Shown piece by piece: positions 46,991 to 55,501 of a DNA stretch of 64,000 nucleotides (within the stretch, counting starts at the first letter, position 1; every line of letters begins with the position of its first letter). A program made the translations under genes and the position numbers. The notes under the pieces were generated by a model, which did no database searches, was not told the DNA's origin, and saw nothing but the letters and a program-made list of their open reading frames with translations. Source of the stretch: Mycolicibacterium sediminis (lineage in GTDB: Bacteria > Actinomycetota > Actinomycetes > Mycobacteriales > Mycobacteriaceae). The stretch covers positions 1,674,001 through 1,738,000 of the forward strand of contig NZ_AP022588.1 of the NCBI RefSeq assembly GCF_010731735.1, given 5' to 3'.

Positions 46991-48229
46991 TCAGCTCGCG
47001 GACGGTCCGTCGAGGTGCTTGGACCACCCCGACGCGCAGCGCAGTGCGCACGCACCTGCCACCACGGCGACCGCGGTCAGCATCACCGGGTAGCTGACGT
47101 AGCGGGCCAGCGCCGCCAGTGCCGCCGGAAGCAGGAAGCCGACGTAGGCCAGCGAGTAGTAGACGCCGGAGATGCCGGCCAGCTCGTCGGGCTCCGCAAT
47201 CCGCTGGATCTCGAGAAGCCCTGACACGATGGCGATCCCGTATCCGCTGCCGAGCAGCATCGCGACGAGGACGGCCAGTTCCGGCGACCGCGTGAGTGCG
47301 GTGGCCACGGCGGCGAGGATGCCCACCGTCATCAGGATCATCGACACGACCACGGCGCGGGCGCTCGACGCGTCGTCCAGGCGCCGGGCGATCGGTTGCA
47401 CCAGTACGCCGCAGGCCAGCGTCAGCACGGTCAGCCCGGCGGTGTAGAGCAGCGCCCAGTCCCCGAGTTCGTCGGCCACCAGCGCCGGCACGATGGCGTA
47501 GGCGATGGCCGCGGAGCCGAAGATCCACGGCGCCATGGGAACGACGACGTGGGTGAAGCGACGGTGTGCGGCAGCAGGCACTCGGAGGTTCTGCAGCAGG
47601 CTGCGCGTCGATCCCTCGGTGCGGGTCTCGACGGTGCGGGTCGCCACCGCCCACAGCGCCGGCACGCACAGCGCGGCGTGCACGACGTAGGTGAGCACCA
47701 GCGGGAGCGGCGCAAAGGCGGCGAGGATCCCCGCGCACAGCGGTCCGGCGCCGAGACCGAGCGACAGGCAGATCGACGCGCGGCGCGCACCGGCGCCCGG
47801 GGTGGCGTCGTCGAACGGGGGCTTGGACAGTTCGGCGATCCACGCCGACCCGACGGCCATCGCGATGCCGACGGCCAGGCCGCTGAGCAGGCGTCCGCCG
47901 AACAGCGCCGCGAAGCCGGCCACGTCGCCGACGGCGAGGGTCAGGCTCCCGATCGCCGACGCGACCACGCCGATCGCCATGATGGGACGGCGACCGTGCC
48001 TGTCGGACAGCGTGGATGCGATCAGCAGGCCGGGCACCAGCCCGAGGACGTAGGCGCCCAGGAGGACGTCGACGTCGATGCGCGAATAGCCGGCATCGTG
48101 GGCGTAGGCGATCAGCAGCGGGGTGAACTCGTTGCCGCCCCAGCCGATGCAGAAGGCGGCGAACGCGACGGCCAACCAGGCCCGGGTCGTGCGGGTGGTG
48201 GTGATGCTTGCGTGCACGGCGCTGGTCAT
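46991..48229 (-). CDS. MFS transporter
   Basis: A 412-residue major facilitator with about 12 helices. LSDRHGRRPIMAIGV is the conserved cytoplasmic loop between helices 2 and 3. No substrate-specific signature is seen. The start overlaps the GntR stop by 4 bases (ATGA), so both are in one operon under the palindrome at 48890. A small organic compound sensed by the GntR protein is the likely cargo. Confidence 0.85.
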   Translation of the reverse strand: MTSAVHASITTTRTTRAWLAVAFAAFCIGWGGNEFTPLLIAYAHDAGYSRIDVDVLLGAYVLGLVPGLLIASTLSDRHGRRPIMAIGVVASAIGSLTLAVGDVAGFAALFGGRLLSGLAVGIAMAVGSAWIAELSKPPFDDATPGAGARRASICLSLGLGAGPLCAGILAAFAPLPLVLTYVVHAALCVPALWAVATRTVETRTEGSTRSLLQNLRVPAAAHRRFTHVVVPMAPWIFGSAAIAYAIVPALVADELGDWALLYTAGLTVLTLACGVLVQPIARRLDDASSARAVVVSMILMTVGILAAVATALTRSPELAVLVAMLLGSGYGIAIVSGLLEIQRIAEPDELAGISGVYYSLAYVGFLLPAALAALARYVSYPVMLTAVAVVAGACALRCASGWSKHLDGPSAS

Positions 48230-48870
48230 CCGATCGTCACCCGGTAGGTCGCCTCCAGGTGGAGGACCAGGGCGGCCTCGAAGCGGGCGAGGTCACGCGC
48301 GCCGATGGCGGCCGCGAGTTCGTCGTGCTCGTCGATCAGCGCGGCCAGACGCGTCGACTCCGAGCGTGCGGCGTCGGCCATCATCCGGCGCTGCCGCTCG
48401 CTGATCGAGCAGTAGAACCGGTGCCCTACGGCGTTTCCCGCGACCTCGACGATGCGGCGGTGGAAGGCGTCGTCGGCGGCCGCGAAGCCGTGCACGTCGC
48501 CGGCGGAGGCGTCCTCGCGCTGCCGGGCGATCAGCGTGGTCAGCTCGCCGAAGAGTGCGTCGGCGGCCTCGCTGGACCGGCAGAGCCGCCGCACCGCAGA
48601 CGTCTCCAGTGCGAGGCGCATCTCGAGGACGTCGGTGGCGTCGTGGGCCGAGATCGGGACGACGACCGCACCCCGCCGGGGCAGCAGTTCGAGCAGGTCC
48701 TCGGCGGCCAGCCGCAGGAACGCCTCGTGGACGGGGGTGCGGCTGACGCCCAGCGCAGCGGCCATCTCGACCTCGCTGAGCAGCTGACCACCGCGGACGC
48801 CGCCGGACAGGATCTGGTCCTTGGCGATCTCGTAGGCGCGTTGCGCGCTCGACGGTTCCGAGTGGCTCAC
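48226..48870 (-). CDS. GntR-family regulator (FCD-type effector domain)
   Basis: A 214-residue regulator: winged helix with LLSEVEMAAALGVSRTPVHE (about residues 29-48), then an all-helical FCD-type domain with conserved Asp/His (ADDAFHRRIVEVAGN). GTG 48870 is chosen because the FadR-like N-terminus starts there and a 20-bp palindrome lies 20 bases upstream. It is co-transcribed with the MFS gene. The ligand is probably a small organic acid, by family. Confidence 0.88.
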   Translation of the reverse strand: MSHSEPSSAQRAYEIAKDQILSGGVRGGQLLSEVEMAAALGVSRTPVHEAFLRLAAEDLLELLPRRGAVVVPISAHDATDVLEMRLALETSAVRRLCRSSEAADALFGELTTLIARQREDASAGDVHGFAAADDAFHRRIVEVAGNAVGHRFYCSISERQRRMMADAARSESTRLAALIDEHDELAAAIGARDLARFEAALVLHLEATYRVTIG

Positions 48871-48889
48871 GATTCGACGGTAACACTCA

Positions 48890-48909
48890 TGCATGCAACC
48901 TTGCATGCA
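48890..48909. promoter_or_regulatory. GntR operator
   Basis: TGCATGCAA-CC-TTGCATGCA has perfect 9-bp arms. It lies directly upstream of the GntR gene and fits FadR-subfamily operator size. Confidence 0.78.
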
Positions 48910-49065
48910 AGACGATGTGCAGTCGATCACCTCGCCGAACGGGACGCCGGCCGGGCTCCCAGCTGAGTATGTTTAACTCGACCCAGGGTGAACGCGCCGG
49001 CGCGCGGAATGATCGCGCGCGCGGGTTCCTTGTCACTGAGGGCTACGCGACGAGAGGGACATCCC

Positions 49066-52000
49066 ATGACCGACGTGCACGACGACGTCCGCACCGACCG
49101 CGCCGGTGAGCGCGCCGCTCAACTGGAGGGCACCGACCCTCAATTTCGGGCCTCCGCCCCCGACCCCGCCGTGATGGACGCCGCCCGTGCGCCCGGCCTG
49201 CGGCTCACCGAGGTCCTTGAGACCCTCACCCGCGGCTACGCCGACCGCCCCGCGCTGGGGCGCCGCACGACGACGGTGGTGCGCAATCCCGAGACCGGTC
49301 GAGCGGAACGTCGGCTGCTGCCCGAGTTCGAGACCACCACCTACGCCGAGGTGTGGTCGGACGTGCAGGCGGTGGCCGCGGCGTGGACCGCGGAGGACGC
49401 GGTACGCCCCGGCGACTTCGTGGCGACCATCGGTTTCGCCAGCGCGGACTACCTGACCCTTGACATCGCCACCGGCTACCTAGGCCTGGTCGCCGTTCCG
49501 CTGCAACACAATTCGTCGGCGGCACGGCTGCTGCCCATTCTGCTCGAGGCGCAACCGCGGGTGCTCGCCGTCAGCGCGGACTACCTCGACCTCGCCGCCG
49601 AGGCGACCTTCGGCACGTCGTCGATCCGTCGACTCGTCGTCTTCGACTTCGATCCGGAGGTGGACGACCACCGCGAGGCGCTTCGGCGCGCCCGGGTCCG
49701 GCTGACCGACGAGGCGGTCACCATCGAGACGATGGCCGACGTCGTCGACCGAGGGCGCGGCCTGCCCAAGCCGCCTCCCTTCGCGTCCGGCACCGACGAC
49801 CGGCTCGCGATGATCCTCTACACCTCCGGCAGCACCGGTCTGCCCAAGGGCGCCATGTGGACCGAACGCATGCTCAAGACGCTGTGGACGATCAAGTTCG
49901 TCGAGGACGGCGAGCTGCCGGTGCTCAACGTGAACTTCATGCCGCTCAACCACCTCGGTGGTCGCATCCCGCTGTCGGCGTCGTTCCAGACCGGCGGCAC
50001 CAGCTACTTCGTGCCCGAGAGCGACCTGTCGACCCTGTTCGAGGACCTCAGCCTGGTCCGCCCGACGCAGCTGGCGCTGGTCCCGCGCGTCGTCGACATG
50101 CTCTTCCAGCGCTACCAGACCCGGGTCGACCGACTGGTCGCCGATGGCGCCGCCCCCGACGACGCGGAACTGACGGCCAAGCGCGAGATCCGCGACGACC
50201 TCGTCGGTGGCCGCGTCCTCGGCGGATTCACCAGCACCGCACCGCTCGCTCCGGAGATGAAGGCGTTCGTCGAGTCGTGCCTCGACATCCACCTCGTCGA
50301 CGCCTACGGACTGACCGAGGTCGGCGGCGTCATGCGCGACGGCGTCATCGGACGACCGCCCGTCATCGACTACAAGCTGATCGACGTCCCCGAGCTGGGG
50401 TACTTCACCACCGACCGCCCGCACCCACGGGGCGAACTGCTCGTCAAGACGCTGACCGCCACGCCGGGGTACTACAAGCGGCCCGAGGTCACCGCCGAGG
50501 TCTTCGACGCCGACGGGTATTACCGCACCGGGGACGTCATGGCCGAGATCGCGCCGGACCACCTGGCCTACGTCGACCGCCGCAACAACGTCCTCAAGCT
50601 GGCGCAGGGCGAGTTCGTGGCCGTCGCCAACCTCGAGGCGATCTACGCCGGCGCGCCGCTGGTGCGCCAGATCTTCGTGTACGGCAACAGTGAACGCTCG
50701 TCGCTGCTCGCCGTCGTCGTCCCGACCGAGGACGCGCTCGCCCGGTTCGCGGGCGACGGCGACGGGCTGGTGTCGGCGCTGCGCGAAGCGCTGCAGGCCA
50801 CGGCCCGCACCGCCGAACTGCAGTCCTACGAGGTGCCCGGAGACTTTCTCGTCGAGACCGAACCGTTCAGCACCGACAACGGGCTGCTGTCCGGTGTCGG
50901 AAAGCTGTTGCGCCCCAGGCTCAAGGAGCACTACGGCGAACGGCTGGAGGCGCTCTACGCCCAGCTGGCCGAGGCCCGCACCGACGAACTCCGGGCGCTG
51001 CGCGAGGCTGCGGCGCACCAGCCGGTCCTCGACACCGTGGTGCAGGCCGCCCAGGCGCTGCTCGGATTGCCCGGTGCCGCACAGGAATCCGACACACGCT
51101 TCATCGACCTCGGCGGCGACTCCCTCTCGGCGCTGACGTTCTCGAGCCTGCTCGGCGACCTGTTCGGCGTCGAGGTGCCCGTCGGCGTGATCATCTCGTC
51201 GTCGGCGGACCTAGGCTCGCTGGCCGGCTACGTGGAGGCCGAACGGGCATCCGGTGGCACCCGTCCGACGGCGGTGACCGTACACGGCTCCGACGTGACC
51301 GAGATCGCCGCCGCCGACCTGGTGCTGTCCAAGTTCATCGACGAGTCCACGCTCAAGGCCGCCGCGTACCTGCCGCCGGCCACCGGCCGCGCCGAGACGG
51401 TGCTGCTGACCGGATCCAACGGCTACCTCGGCAGGTTCCTGGCGCTCGAGTGGCTGCGGCGCCTGTCCCGCACCGGCGGCCGACTGATCACCCTGGTGCG
51501 CGGATCCGATCCGGACGCCGCCTACCGCCGCCTGGAGGCGGCGTTCGACACCGGCGACGCGGCGCTGCTCGCGGAGTTCCGCGACCTCGCGGGACGGCAC
51601 CTCGACGTGGTGCCGGGTGACATCGGCGAACCCAACCTCGGCCTCGACGATCCGACGTGGCGCCGGTTGTCGCGCGACGTCGACGTGGTGGTGCACCCGG
51701 CGGCGCTGGTCAACCACGTCCTGCCCTACGGACAGATGTTCGGCCCCAACGTCGTCGGCACCGCCGAGGTGATCCGGCTCGCGATCAGCGGGCGCATCAA
51801 GCCGGTCACCTACCTGTCGACGGTGGCGGTCGCGATGGGTGTGCCGGACTTCGTGGAGGACGGCGACATCCGCGTGACCAGCCCGCGCCGCCCGCTCGAC
51901 GGCGGTTACGCGAACGGCTACGCGAACAGCAAGTGGGCGGGCGAGGTGCTGCTCCGCGAGGCGCACGACCTGTGCGGTCTGCCGGTCAGCGTGTTCCGGT

Positions 52001-52653
52001 CGGACATGATCCTCGCGCACACCGGCTTCGCCGGACAGGTCAACGTGCCGGACGCGTTCACCCGCCTGGTGATCAGCCTGTTGGCCACCGGGATCGCGCC
52101 GCGCAGCTTCTACGCCGACGACGGCTCCGGTGAGCGGCCGCGGGCGCACTACGACGGCCTGCCCGCCGACTTCGTCGCCGAGGCGATCACCACGCTCGGC
52201 GCCGGTTCTTCGCCGACCCCTCCTGCCGAGCAGTCGCCAACTCCCCTCGATGCCCCCGATTCAGGGGAGTTCACGACTGGTCGCGAGAGTTCGTTCCGGT
52301 CCTACGACGTGATGAACCCGCACGACGACGGGGTGTCGCTCGACGTCTTCGTGGACTGGCTCATCGAGGACGGCGCCGCGATCACCCGCATCGACGACCA
52401 CGGCGAGTGGTTCGCGCGGTTCGAGGCGGCGCTGCGGGGTCTGCCCGAGCAGCAGCGTCAGCGTTCGGCACTGGTCCTCCTCGACGCCTACCGCGCACCC
52501 GAGCAGCCGCTGCGCGGTGCGGTCGCCCCGACGGACGTGTTCCGCGGGGCCGTTCGATCGGCCAAGGTCGGTTCGGATCAGGACATCCCGCACCTCGACA
52601 GGGAGCTGATCCGCAAGTACGTCGCGGATCTGCGGGCGCTCAGACTGGTCTGA
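49066..52653 (+). CDS. car: Carboxylic acid reductase
   Basis: A 1195-residue multidomain enzyme that reduces carboxylic acids to aldehydes with ATP and NADPH. The adenylation domain has YTSGSTGLPKGAMWTE from about residue 252. The carrier domain has GGDSLS with the phosphopantetheine Ser at about 686. The reductase domain has TGSNGYLG near 783 and YANSK (Y952, K956). ATG 49066 has AGAGGGA 7 bases upstream. The family is about 1170 residues. The excess is a Pro/Ser/Thr-rich insertion near residues 1048-1075, between TLGA and SFRSYDVMNP, which coincides with a palindromic DNA element (52226-52284). It needs a phosphopantetheinyl transferase encoded elsewhere. Confidence 0.95.
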   Translation: MTDVHDDVRTDRAGERAAQLEGTDPQFRASAPDPAVMDAARAPGLRLTEVLETLTRGYADRPALGRRTTTVVRNPETGRAERRLLPEFETTTYAEVWSDVQAVAAAWTAEDAVRPGDFVATIGFASADYLTLDIATGYLGLVAVPLQHNSSAARLLPILLEAQPRVLAVSADYLDLAAEATFGTSSIRRLVVFDFDPEVDDHREALRRARVRLTDEAVTIETMADVVDRGRGLPKPPPFASGTDDRLAMILYTSGSTGLPKGAMWTERMLKTLWTIKFVEDGELPVLNVNFMPLNHLGGRIPLSASFQTGGTSYFVPESDLSTLFEDLSLVRPTQLALVPRVVDMLFQRYQTRVDRLVADGAAPDDAELTAKREIRDDLVGGRVLGGFTSTAPLAPEMKAFVESCLDIHLVDAYGLTEVGGVMRDGVIGRPPVIDYKLIDVPELGYFTTDRPHPRGELLVKTLTATPGYYKRPEVTAEVFDADGYYRTGDVMAEIAPDHLAYVDRRNNVLKLAQGEFVAVANLEAIYAGAPLVRQIFVYGNSERSSLLAVVVPTEDALARFAGDGDGLVSALREALQATARTAELQSYEVPGDFLVETEPFSTDNGLLSGVGKLLRPRLKEHYGERLEALYAQLAEARTDELRALREAAAHQPVLDTVVQAAQALLGLPGAAQESDTRFIDLGGDSLSALTFSSLLGDLFGVEVPVGVIISSSADLGSLAGYVEAERASGGTRPTAVTVHGSDVTEIAAADLVLSKFIDESTLKAAAYLPPATGRAETVLLTGSNGYLGRFLALEWLRRLSRTGGRLITLVRGSDPDAAYRRLEAAFDTGDAALLAEFRDLAGRHLDVVPGDIGEPNLGLDDPTWRRLSRDVDVVVHPAALVNHVLPYGQMFGPNVVGTAEVIRLAISGRIKPVTYLSTVAVAMGVPDFVEDGDIRVTSPRRPLDGGYANGYANSKWAGEVLLREAHDLCGLPVSVFRSDMILAHTGFAGQVNVPDAFTRLVISLLATGIAPRSFYADDGSGERPRAHYDGLPADFVAEAITTLGAGSSPTPPAEQSPTPLDAPDSGEFTTGRESSFRSYDVMNPHDDGVSLDVFVDWLIEDGAAITRIDDHGEWFARFEAALRGLPEQQRQRSALVLLDAYRAPEQPLRGAVAPTDVFRGAVRSAKVGSDQDIPHLDRELIRKYVADLRALRLV
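52226..52284. repeat. In-frame palindromic element inside car
   Basis: Two 22-base arms (52226-52247 and 52263-52284) pair at 18 of 22 positions around a 15-base loop. The core AACTCCCCT/AGGGGAGTT is a perfect 9-bp pair, flanked by CAGTCG/CGACTG. It is translated in the car frame as a Pro/Thr/Ser/Asp-rich segment that homologous enzymes lack. Confidence 0.75.
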
Positions 52654-52654
52654 G

Positions 52655-53245
52655 TCAGGCGGCGCGCTCGAGGTCCAGCAGGGCGGTCTTCGCCGCGGCG
52701 CCGCCCACGTAGCCGCCGAGGCTGCCGTCGCTGCGCAGCACCCGGTGGCACGGCACGACGACGGGCAGCGGGTTGGTGGCGCAGGCGCTGCCGACGGCGC
52801 GCACCGCACCGGGGTTGCCGACGGCGCGCGCGACGTCGCCGTAGCTGGCGGTGTGTCCGTAGCCGATGTCGGGCAGGGCCTGCTGCACCGTCCTGCGGAA
52901 GCCGGCCGACAGCGCGTGGTCCAGCGGTAGGTCGAAGCTCTGCCGCGTCCCGGCGAAGTACTCGTCGAGCTGGCGGGCGGCGTCGTCGAGGCGGCCGGGT
53001 GCCCTCAGGATGCGCGGGCTCACCCTGTCGGCGACGACGGCGAGGACGGCGTCGAAGTCCTCCCGCTCGTAGGCGACCCGCAGCAGGCCCGTCTCCGTCG
53101 CAACCAGCAGCAGCGTGCCCACGGGCGTGCCCACGTCCCGGTAGGCGACGTCGAGGAGGCCGTCGCGTGCCGCGGCGGCGACGACACGGTCGTGCAGGGT
53201 CCCGAGCGCCGCGGCGTCGATGGGGAAGAGGTCGGTGTCGATCAC
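52655..53245 (-). CDS. ogt: Methylated-DNA-protein-cysteine methyltransferase
   Basis: A 196-residue DNA repair protein that removes alkyl groups from O6-alkylguanine by transfer to its own cysteine. The acceptor is in VVPCHRVL (Cys near 165), with the upstream TASYGDVARAVGNPGAVRAV DNA-binding helix and NPLPVVVPCHR. The N-terminal domain is of Ogt type, without the Ada zinc site. GTG 53245 overlaps the sigma factor stop (GTGA), so it is coupled to it. It is convergent with car, the stops being 1 base apart. Confidence 0.92.
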   Translation of the reverse strand: MIDTDLFPIDAAALGTLHDRVVAAAARDGLLDVAYRDVGTPVGTLLLVATETGLLRVAYEREDFDAVLAVVADRVSPRILRAPGRLDDAARQLDEYFAGTRQSFDLPLDHALSAGFRRTVQQALPDIGYGHTASYGDVARAVGNPGAVRAVGSACATNPLPVVVPCHRVLRSDGSLGGYVGGAAAKTALLDLERAA

Positions 53246-53724
53246 GAGGTCTGCTCCGTCCGGTCGGTGAGGGTTCTGCGTAGGGCGGTGATGCCGTCGG
53301 AGGCCGCGCGTCGCACGGCGGCCGCCGTCCCGCCGATGAGTTCCGCGGTCTCGGTGTGCGGCAGCCCGCCGAGGTAGTGGTAGGCGACGGCGAGCCGCTG
53401 TCGCTCGGGCAGGTCGGCGACGGCGCGCCACAGGTCGCGGTCGGGGCTGTCGGGGACGACGCCGCGGTCGGGCAGGTCCGCGGTCGGCACGGCACGCCGC
53501 AGCCGGGACCGGGTGACGTCGACGGCCTTGCGCTGGGCGACCCGGACGAGCCACGCCTCGACGTTGACGCCGTCGGGAAGGTCGGGCCACTCGCGCAGGG
53601 CCGACAGGAACGTCTCGGAGCACGCGTCCTCGGCATCCGGTCCGGGGCCGAGCACCGCACGGCACACCCGGAGCACCGTGGTGCCGTGCTCCTGGATCGC
53701 CCGTTCGAACGGAATCGTCGTCAT
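53242..53724 (-). CDS. ECF-type RNA polymerase sigma factor
   Basis: A 160-residue sigma factor with region 2 (PDAEDACSETFLSALREWPD) and region 4 (LPERQRLAVAYHYLGGLPHT, then the HTH EAELIGGTAAAVRRAASDG-like segment). ATG 53724 overlaps the stop of the glxA-like gene (TGATG), and the end overlaps ogt. No anti-sigma gene is visible in the operon, so control may come from the upstream regulator instead. Its promoter targets are unknown. Confidence 0.85.
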   Translation of the reverse strand: MTTIPFERAIQEHGTTVLRVCRAVLGPGPDAEDACSETFLSALREWPDLPDGVNVEAWLVRVAQRKAVDVTRSRLRRAVPTADLPDRGVVPDSPDRDLWRAVADLPERQRLAVAYHYLGGLPHTETAELIGGTAAAVRRAASDGITALRRTLTDRTEQTS

Positions 53725-54725
53725 CACCCGGTAGACGCGCGACCGGCCTCGAACGTGAGGTCCGGCCGGCCGAAGCAGCGACGGTACTCACTGGGCGTCG
53801 TGTGCATCGCACGCGTGAAGTGGTGGCGGAAGGTCACCGGCGACTCGAAGCCGACGCGCGCCGCCACCTGTTCGATGGACAGCGACGACGCCTCCAGCAG
53901 CGCGAGGCTGGCGTCGATCCGCTTCTCGATGAGCCACTTGACCGGCGTGGTGCCGGTCGCCTTCGCGAACTGCCGGAGGTAGGTCCGCCGCGACATCGCC
54001 GAGCGCTCCGCCATCTGGTCGAGGGTGATCGGTACGTCGAGATGGGCGAGCGCCCACGCCGTGCTGGCGGCGATCCGGCCGTCCGCGGCGGGTTCGGGCA
54101 CCGGGCTCTCGATGAACTGGGCCTGGCCGCCGGCGCGATGCGGTGAGACGACCAGTCTTCGGGCCACGTCGTTCGCCACCTGGGCGCCGCGGTCGGACCG
54201 GACGATGTGCAGGCAGAGGTCAAGTCCCGCAGCACATCCCGCGCTGGTGAGGATGTCACCACCGTCGACGTAGAGGGGTGCTGGATCGACGTGGACCTCG
54301 GGGTGGCGCGAGCGCAGCAGGTCGGCGTAGAGCCAGTGCGTCGTGGCGGAGCGGCCGTCGAGGACGCCCGCCGCGGCCAGTGCGAAGGCTCCCGAGCAGA
54401 TCGACACCAGCCGGGCACCCCGGTCGTGCGCGCTGCGCAGCGCCTCGACGAGGGCGGGTGACGCGGGATCGGTCACGTCCCACACACTCGGGATGATCAC
54501 GGTGTCGGCGGCCGCGAGATCGGCCAGGCCGTGCGGGGTGCGCAGCGTCGCGCCGCCGATCATGCGCAGCTCCTCGCGTTCGGCGCACACCTGGATCGAA
54601 TACCAGGGCCGCGCGATACCGGCCGAGAACCGCTCGGAGAGTTCGGTCAGCCCGAAGATCTCGGCCGCCACCCCGGATTCGAAGCCGGACATGCCGTCGT
54701 AGGCGAGGATCGCTACCGAATGCAT
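53724..54725 (-). CDS. GlxA-type regulator (DJ-1/PfpI domain plus AraC HTH)
   Basis: A 333-residue transcription regulator. The N-terminal DJ-1/PfpI-like domain has the elbow VSICSGAFAL with Cys110. The C-terminal part has two AraC helix-turn-helix motifs (LDQMAERSAMSRRTYLRQFA and IEQVAARVGFESPVTFRHHF) in about residues 225-320. It is the first gene of an overlapping operon with the ECF sigma and ogt genes. AraC-type control of an alkyltransferase recalls the Ada response, but this protein has no methyl-accepting zinc domain. Confidence 0.9.
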   Translation of the reverse strand: MHSVAILAYDGMSGFESGVAAEIFGLTELSERFSAGIARPWYSIQVCAEREELRMIGGATLRTPHGLADLAAADTVIIPSVWDVTDPASPALVEALRSAHDRGARLVSICSGAFALAAAGVLDGRSATTHWLYADLLRSRHPEVHVDPAPLYVDGGDILTSAGCAAGLDLCLHIVRSDRGAQVANDVARRLVVSPHRAGGQAQFIESPVPEPAADGRIAASTAWALAHLDVPITLDQMAERSAMSRRTYLRQFAKATGTTPVKWLIEKRIDASLALLEASSLSIEQVAARVGFESPVTFRHHFTRAMHTTPSEYRRCFGRPDLTFEAGRASTG

Positions 54726-55009
54726 GGCACTATCTTATCGATCAGTGACCTTGGTGCCACTTCTCTCTCGGTGCGGATCGGGCCACGATCGAAACATGTT
54801 GTACCAGCGACCAACTGACCTACGCCGATACGTCCTTCGACAGGTGGCGCGCGCCGCCGCCGGAATCCACGCCGCGAACGGGATCGCGCACGGCATCACG
54901 CCGCCCGCAGGGTCCGCCGCCCGGTCACGGGTGTCGATGCGCTAACGATTCGCCGAAGATCGGCGTGGGCACTCGCGCAATCACCCGTCGCGTGGTGTCG
55001 TGGAAGTCG
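54726..55009. other. Intergenic region upstream of the GlxA operon and the secreted protein gene
   Basis: The region should hold two divergent promoters. A short open frame at 54796-54945 (49 codons, ATG, weak ribosome binding site) has an Arg-rich helical look but no recognised relatives; I do not call it a gene. No clear operator was seen. Confidence 0.4.
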
Positions 55010-55498
55010 ATGTCAGCTTCCCCGTTTCGCCTCACCCTTGCCGCGTCGGCAGGCGCCGTGCTGGTGGCGATCGGTGTGCCCGCCGCATCCGCCGCGCCGT
55101 CGACCGACGCCCGGGGCTACGTCGACTCGACGGCGAGCTGCCCGTCACCGTCGGTGGTGGTGGAGTTCGGCAGCACCGACTCCTCACGCGTGGCGATCTG
55201 CACCAGCAACGGCGACTACCAGTACCGCGGCGTCCGGATCCGCGACGGCGCCAAGGTGATCCTCGACGCCGAGCGCAAGGACGGCGGCGCGTTCGTCGCC
55301 GAGAACGACGGCATCGAATACGAGGTCGCCGCCAAGTCGCTGATCATCAGCAGCGGTGAGAACGTGATCCGCGAGGAGCCGTGGATCGACTTCCACACCC
55401 CCGGTGCTGCCACGGCGCCGTCGACCGGAACGTCTCCGACGCCGACCAAGACCACGCCGTTGCCACCACCGCTGCCCGCCGAGCGCGGCGCCGGCTGA
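55010..55498 (+). CDS. Secreted protein of unknown function
   Basis: A 162-residue protein with a Sec signal peptide (about residues 1-29, ending ASAAP). The mature domain has two cysteines (TASCPSP and AICTSNG) that may form a disulfide, and a beta-rich look, followed by a Pro/Thr-rich tail (TGTSPTPTKTTPLPPPLP). This is typical of small mycobacterial exported proteins. ATG 55010 follows GGAAG. It is convergent with the yihY-like gene, the stops being 3 bases apart. No family recognised. Confidence 0.75.
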   Translation: MSASPFRLTLAASAGAVLVAIGVPAASAAPSTDARGYVDSTASCPSPSVVVEFGSTDSSRVAICTSNGDYQYRGVRIRDGAKVILDAERKDGGAFVAENDGIEYEVAAKSLIISSGENVIREEPWIDFHTPGAATAPSTGTSPTPTKTTPLPPPLPAERGAG

Positions 55499-55501
55499 GT
55501 C

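Noticed and set aside
54796..54945. Small open frame of 49 codons upstream of the secreted protein gene
   Set aside because: It has a weak ribosome binding site, no recognised relatives and lies in a region that must hold promoters. Not enough to call a gene.
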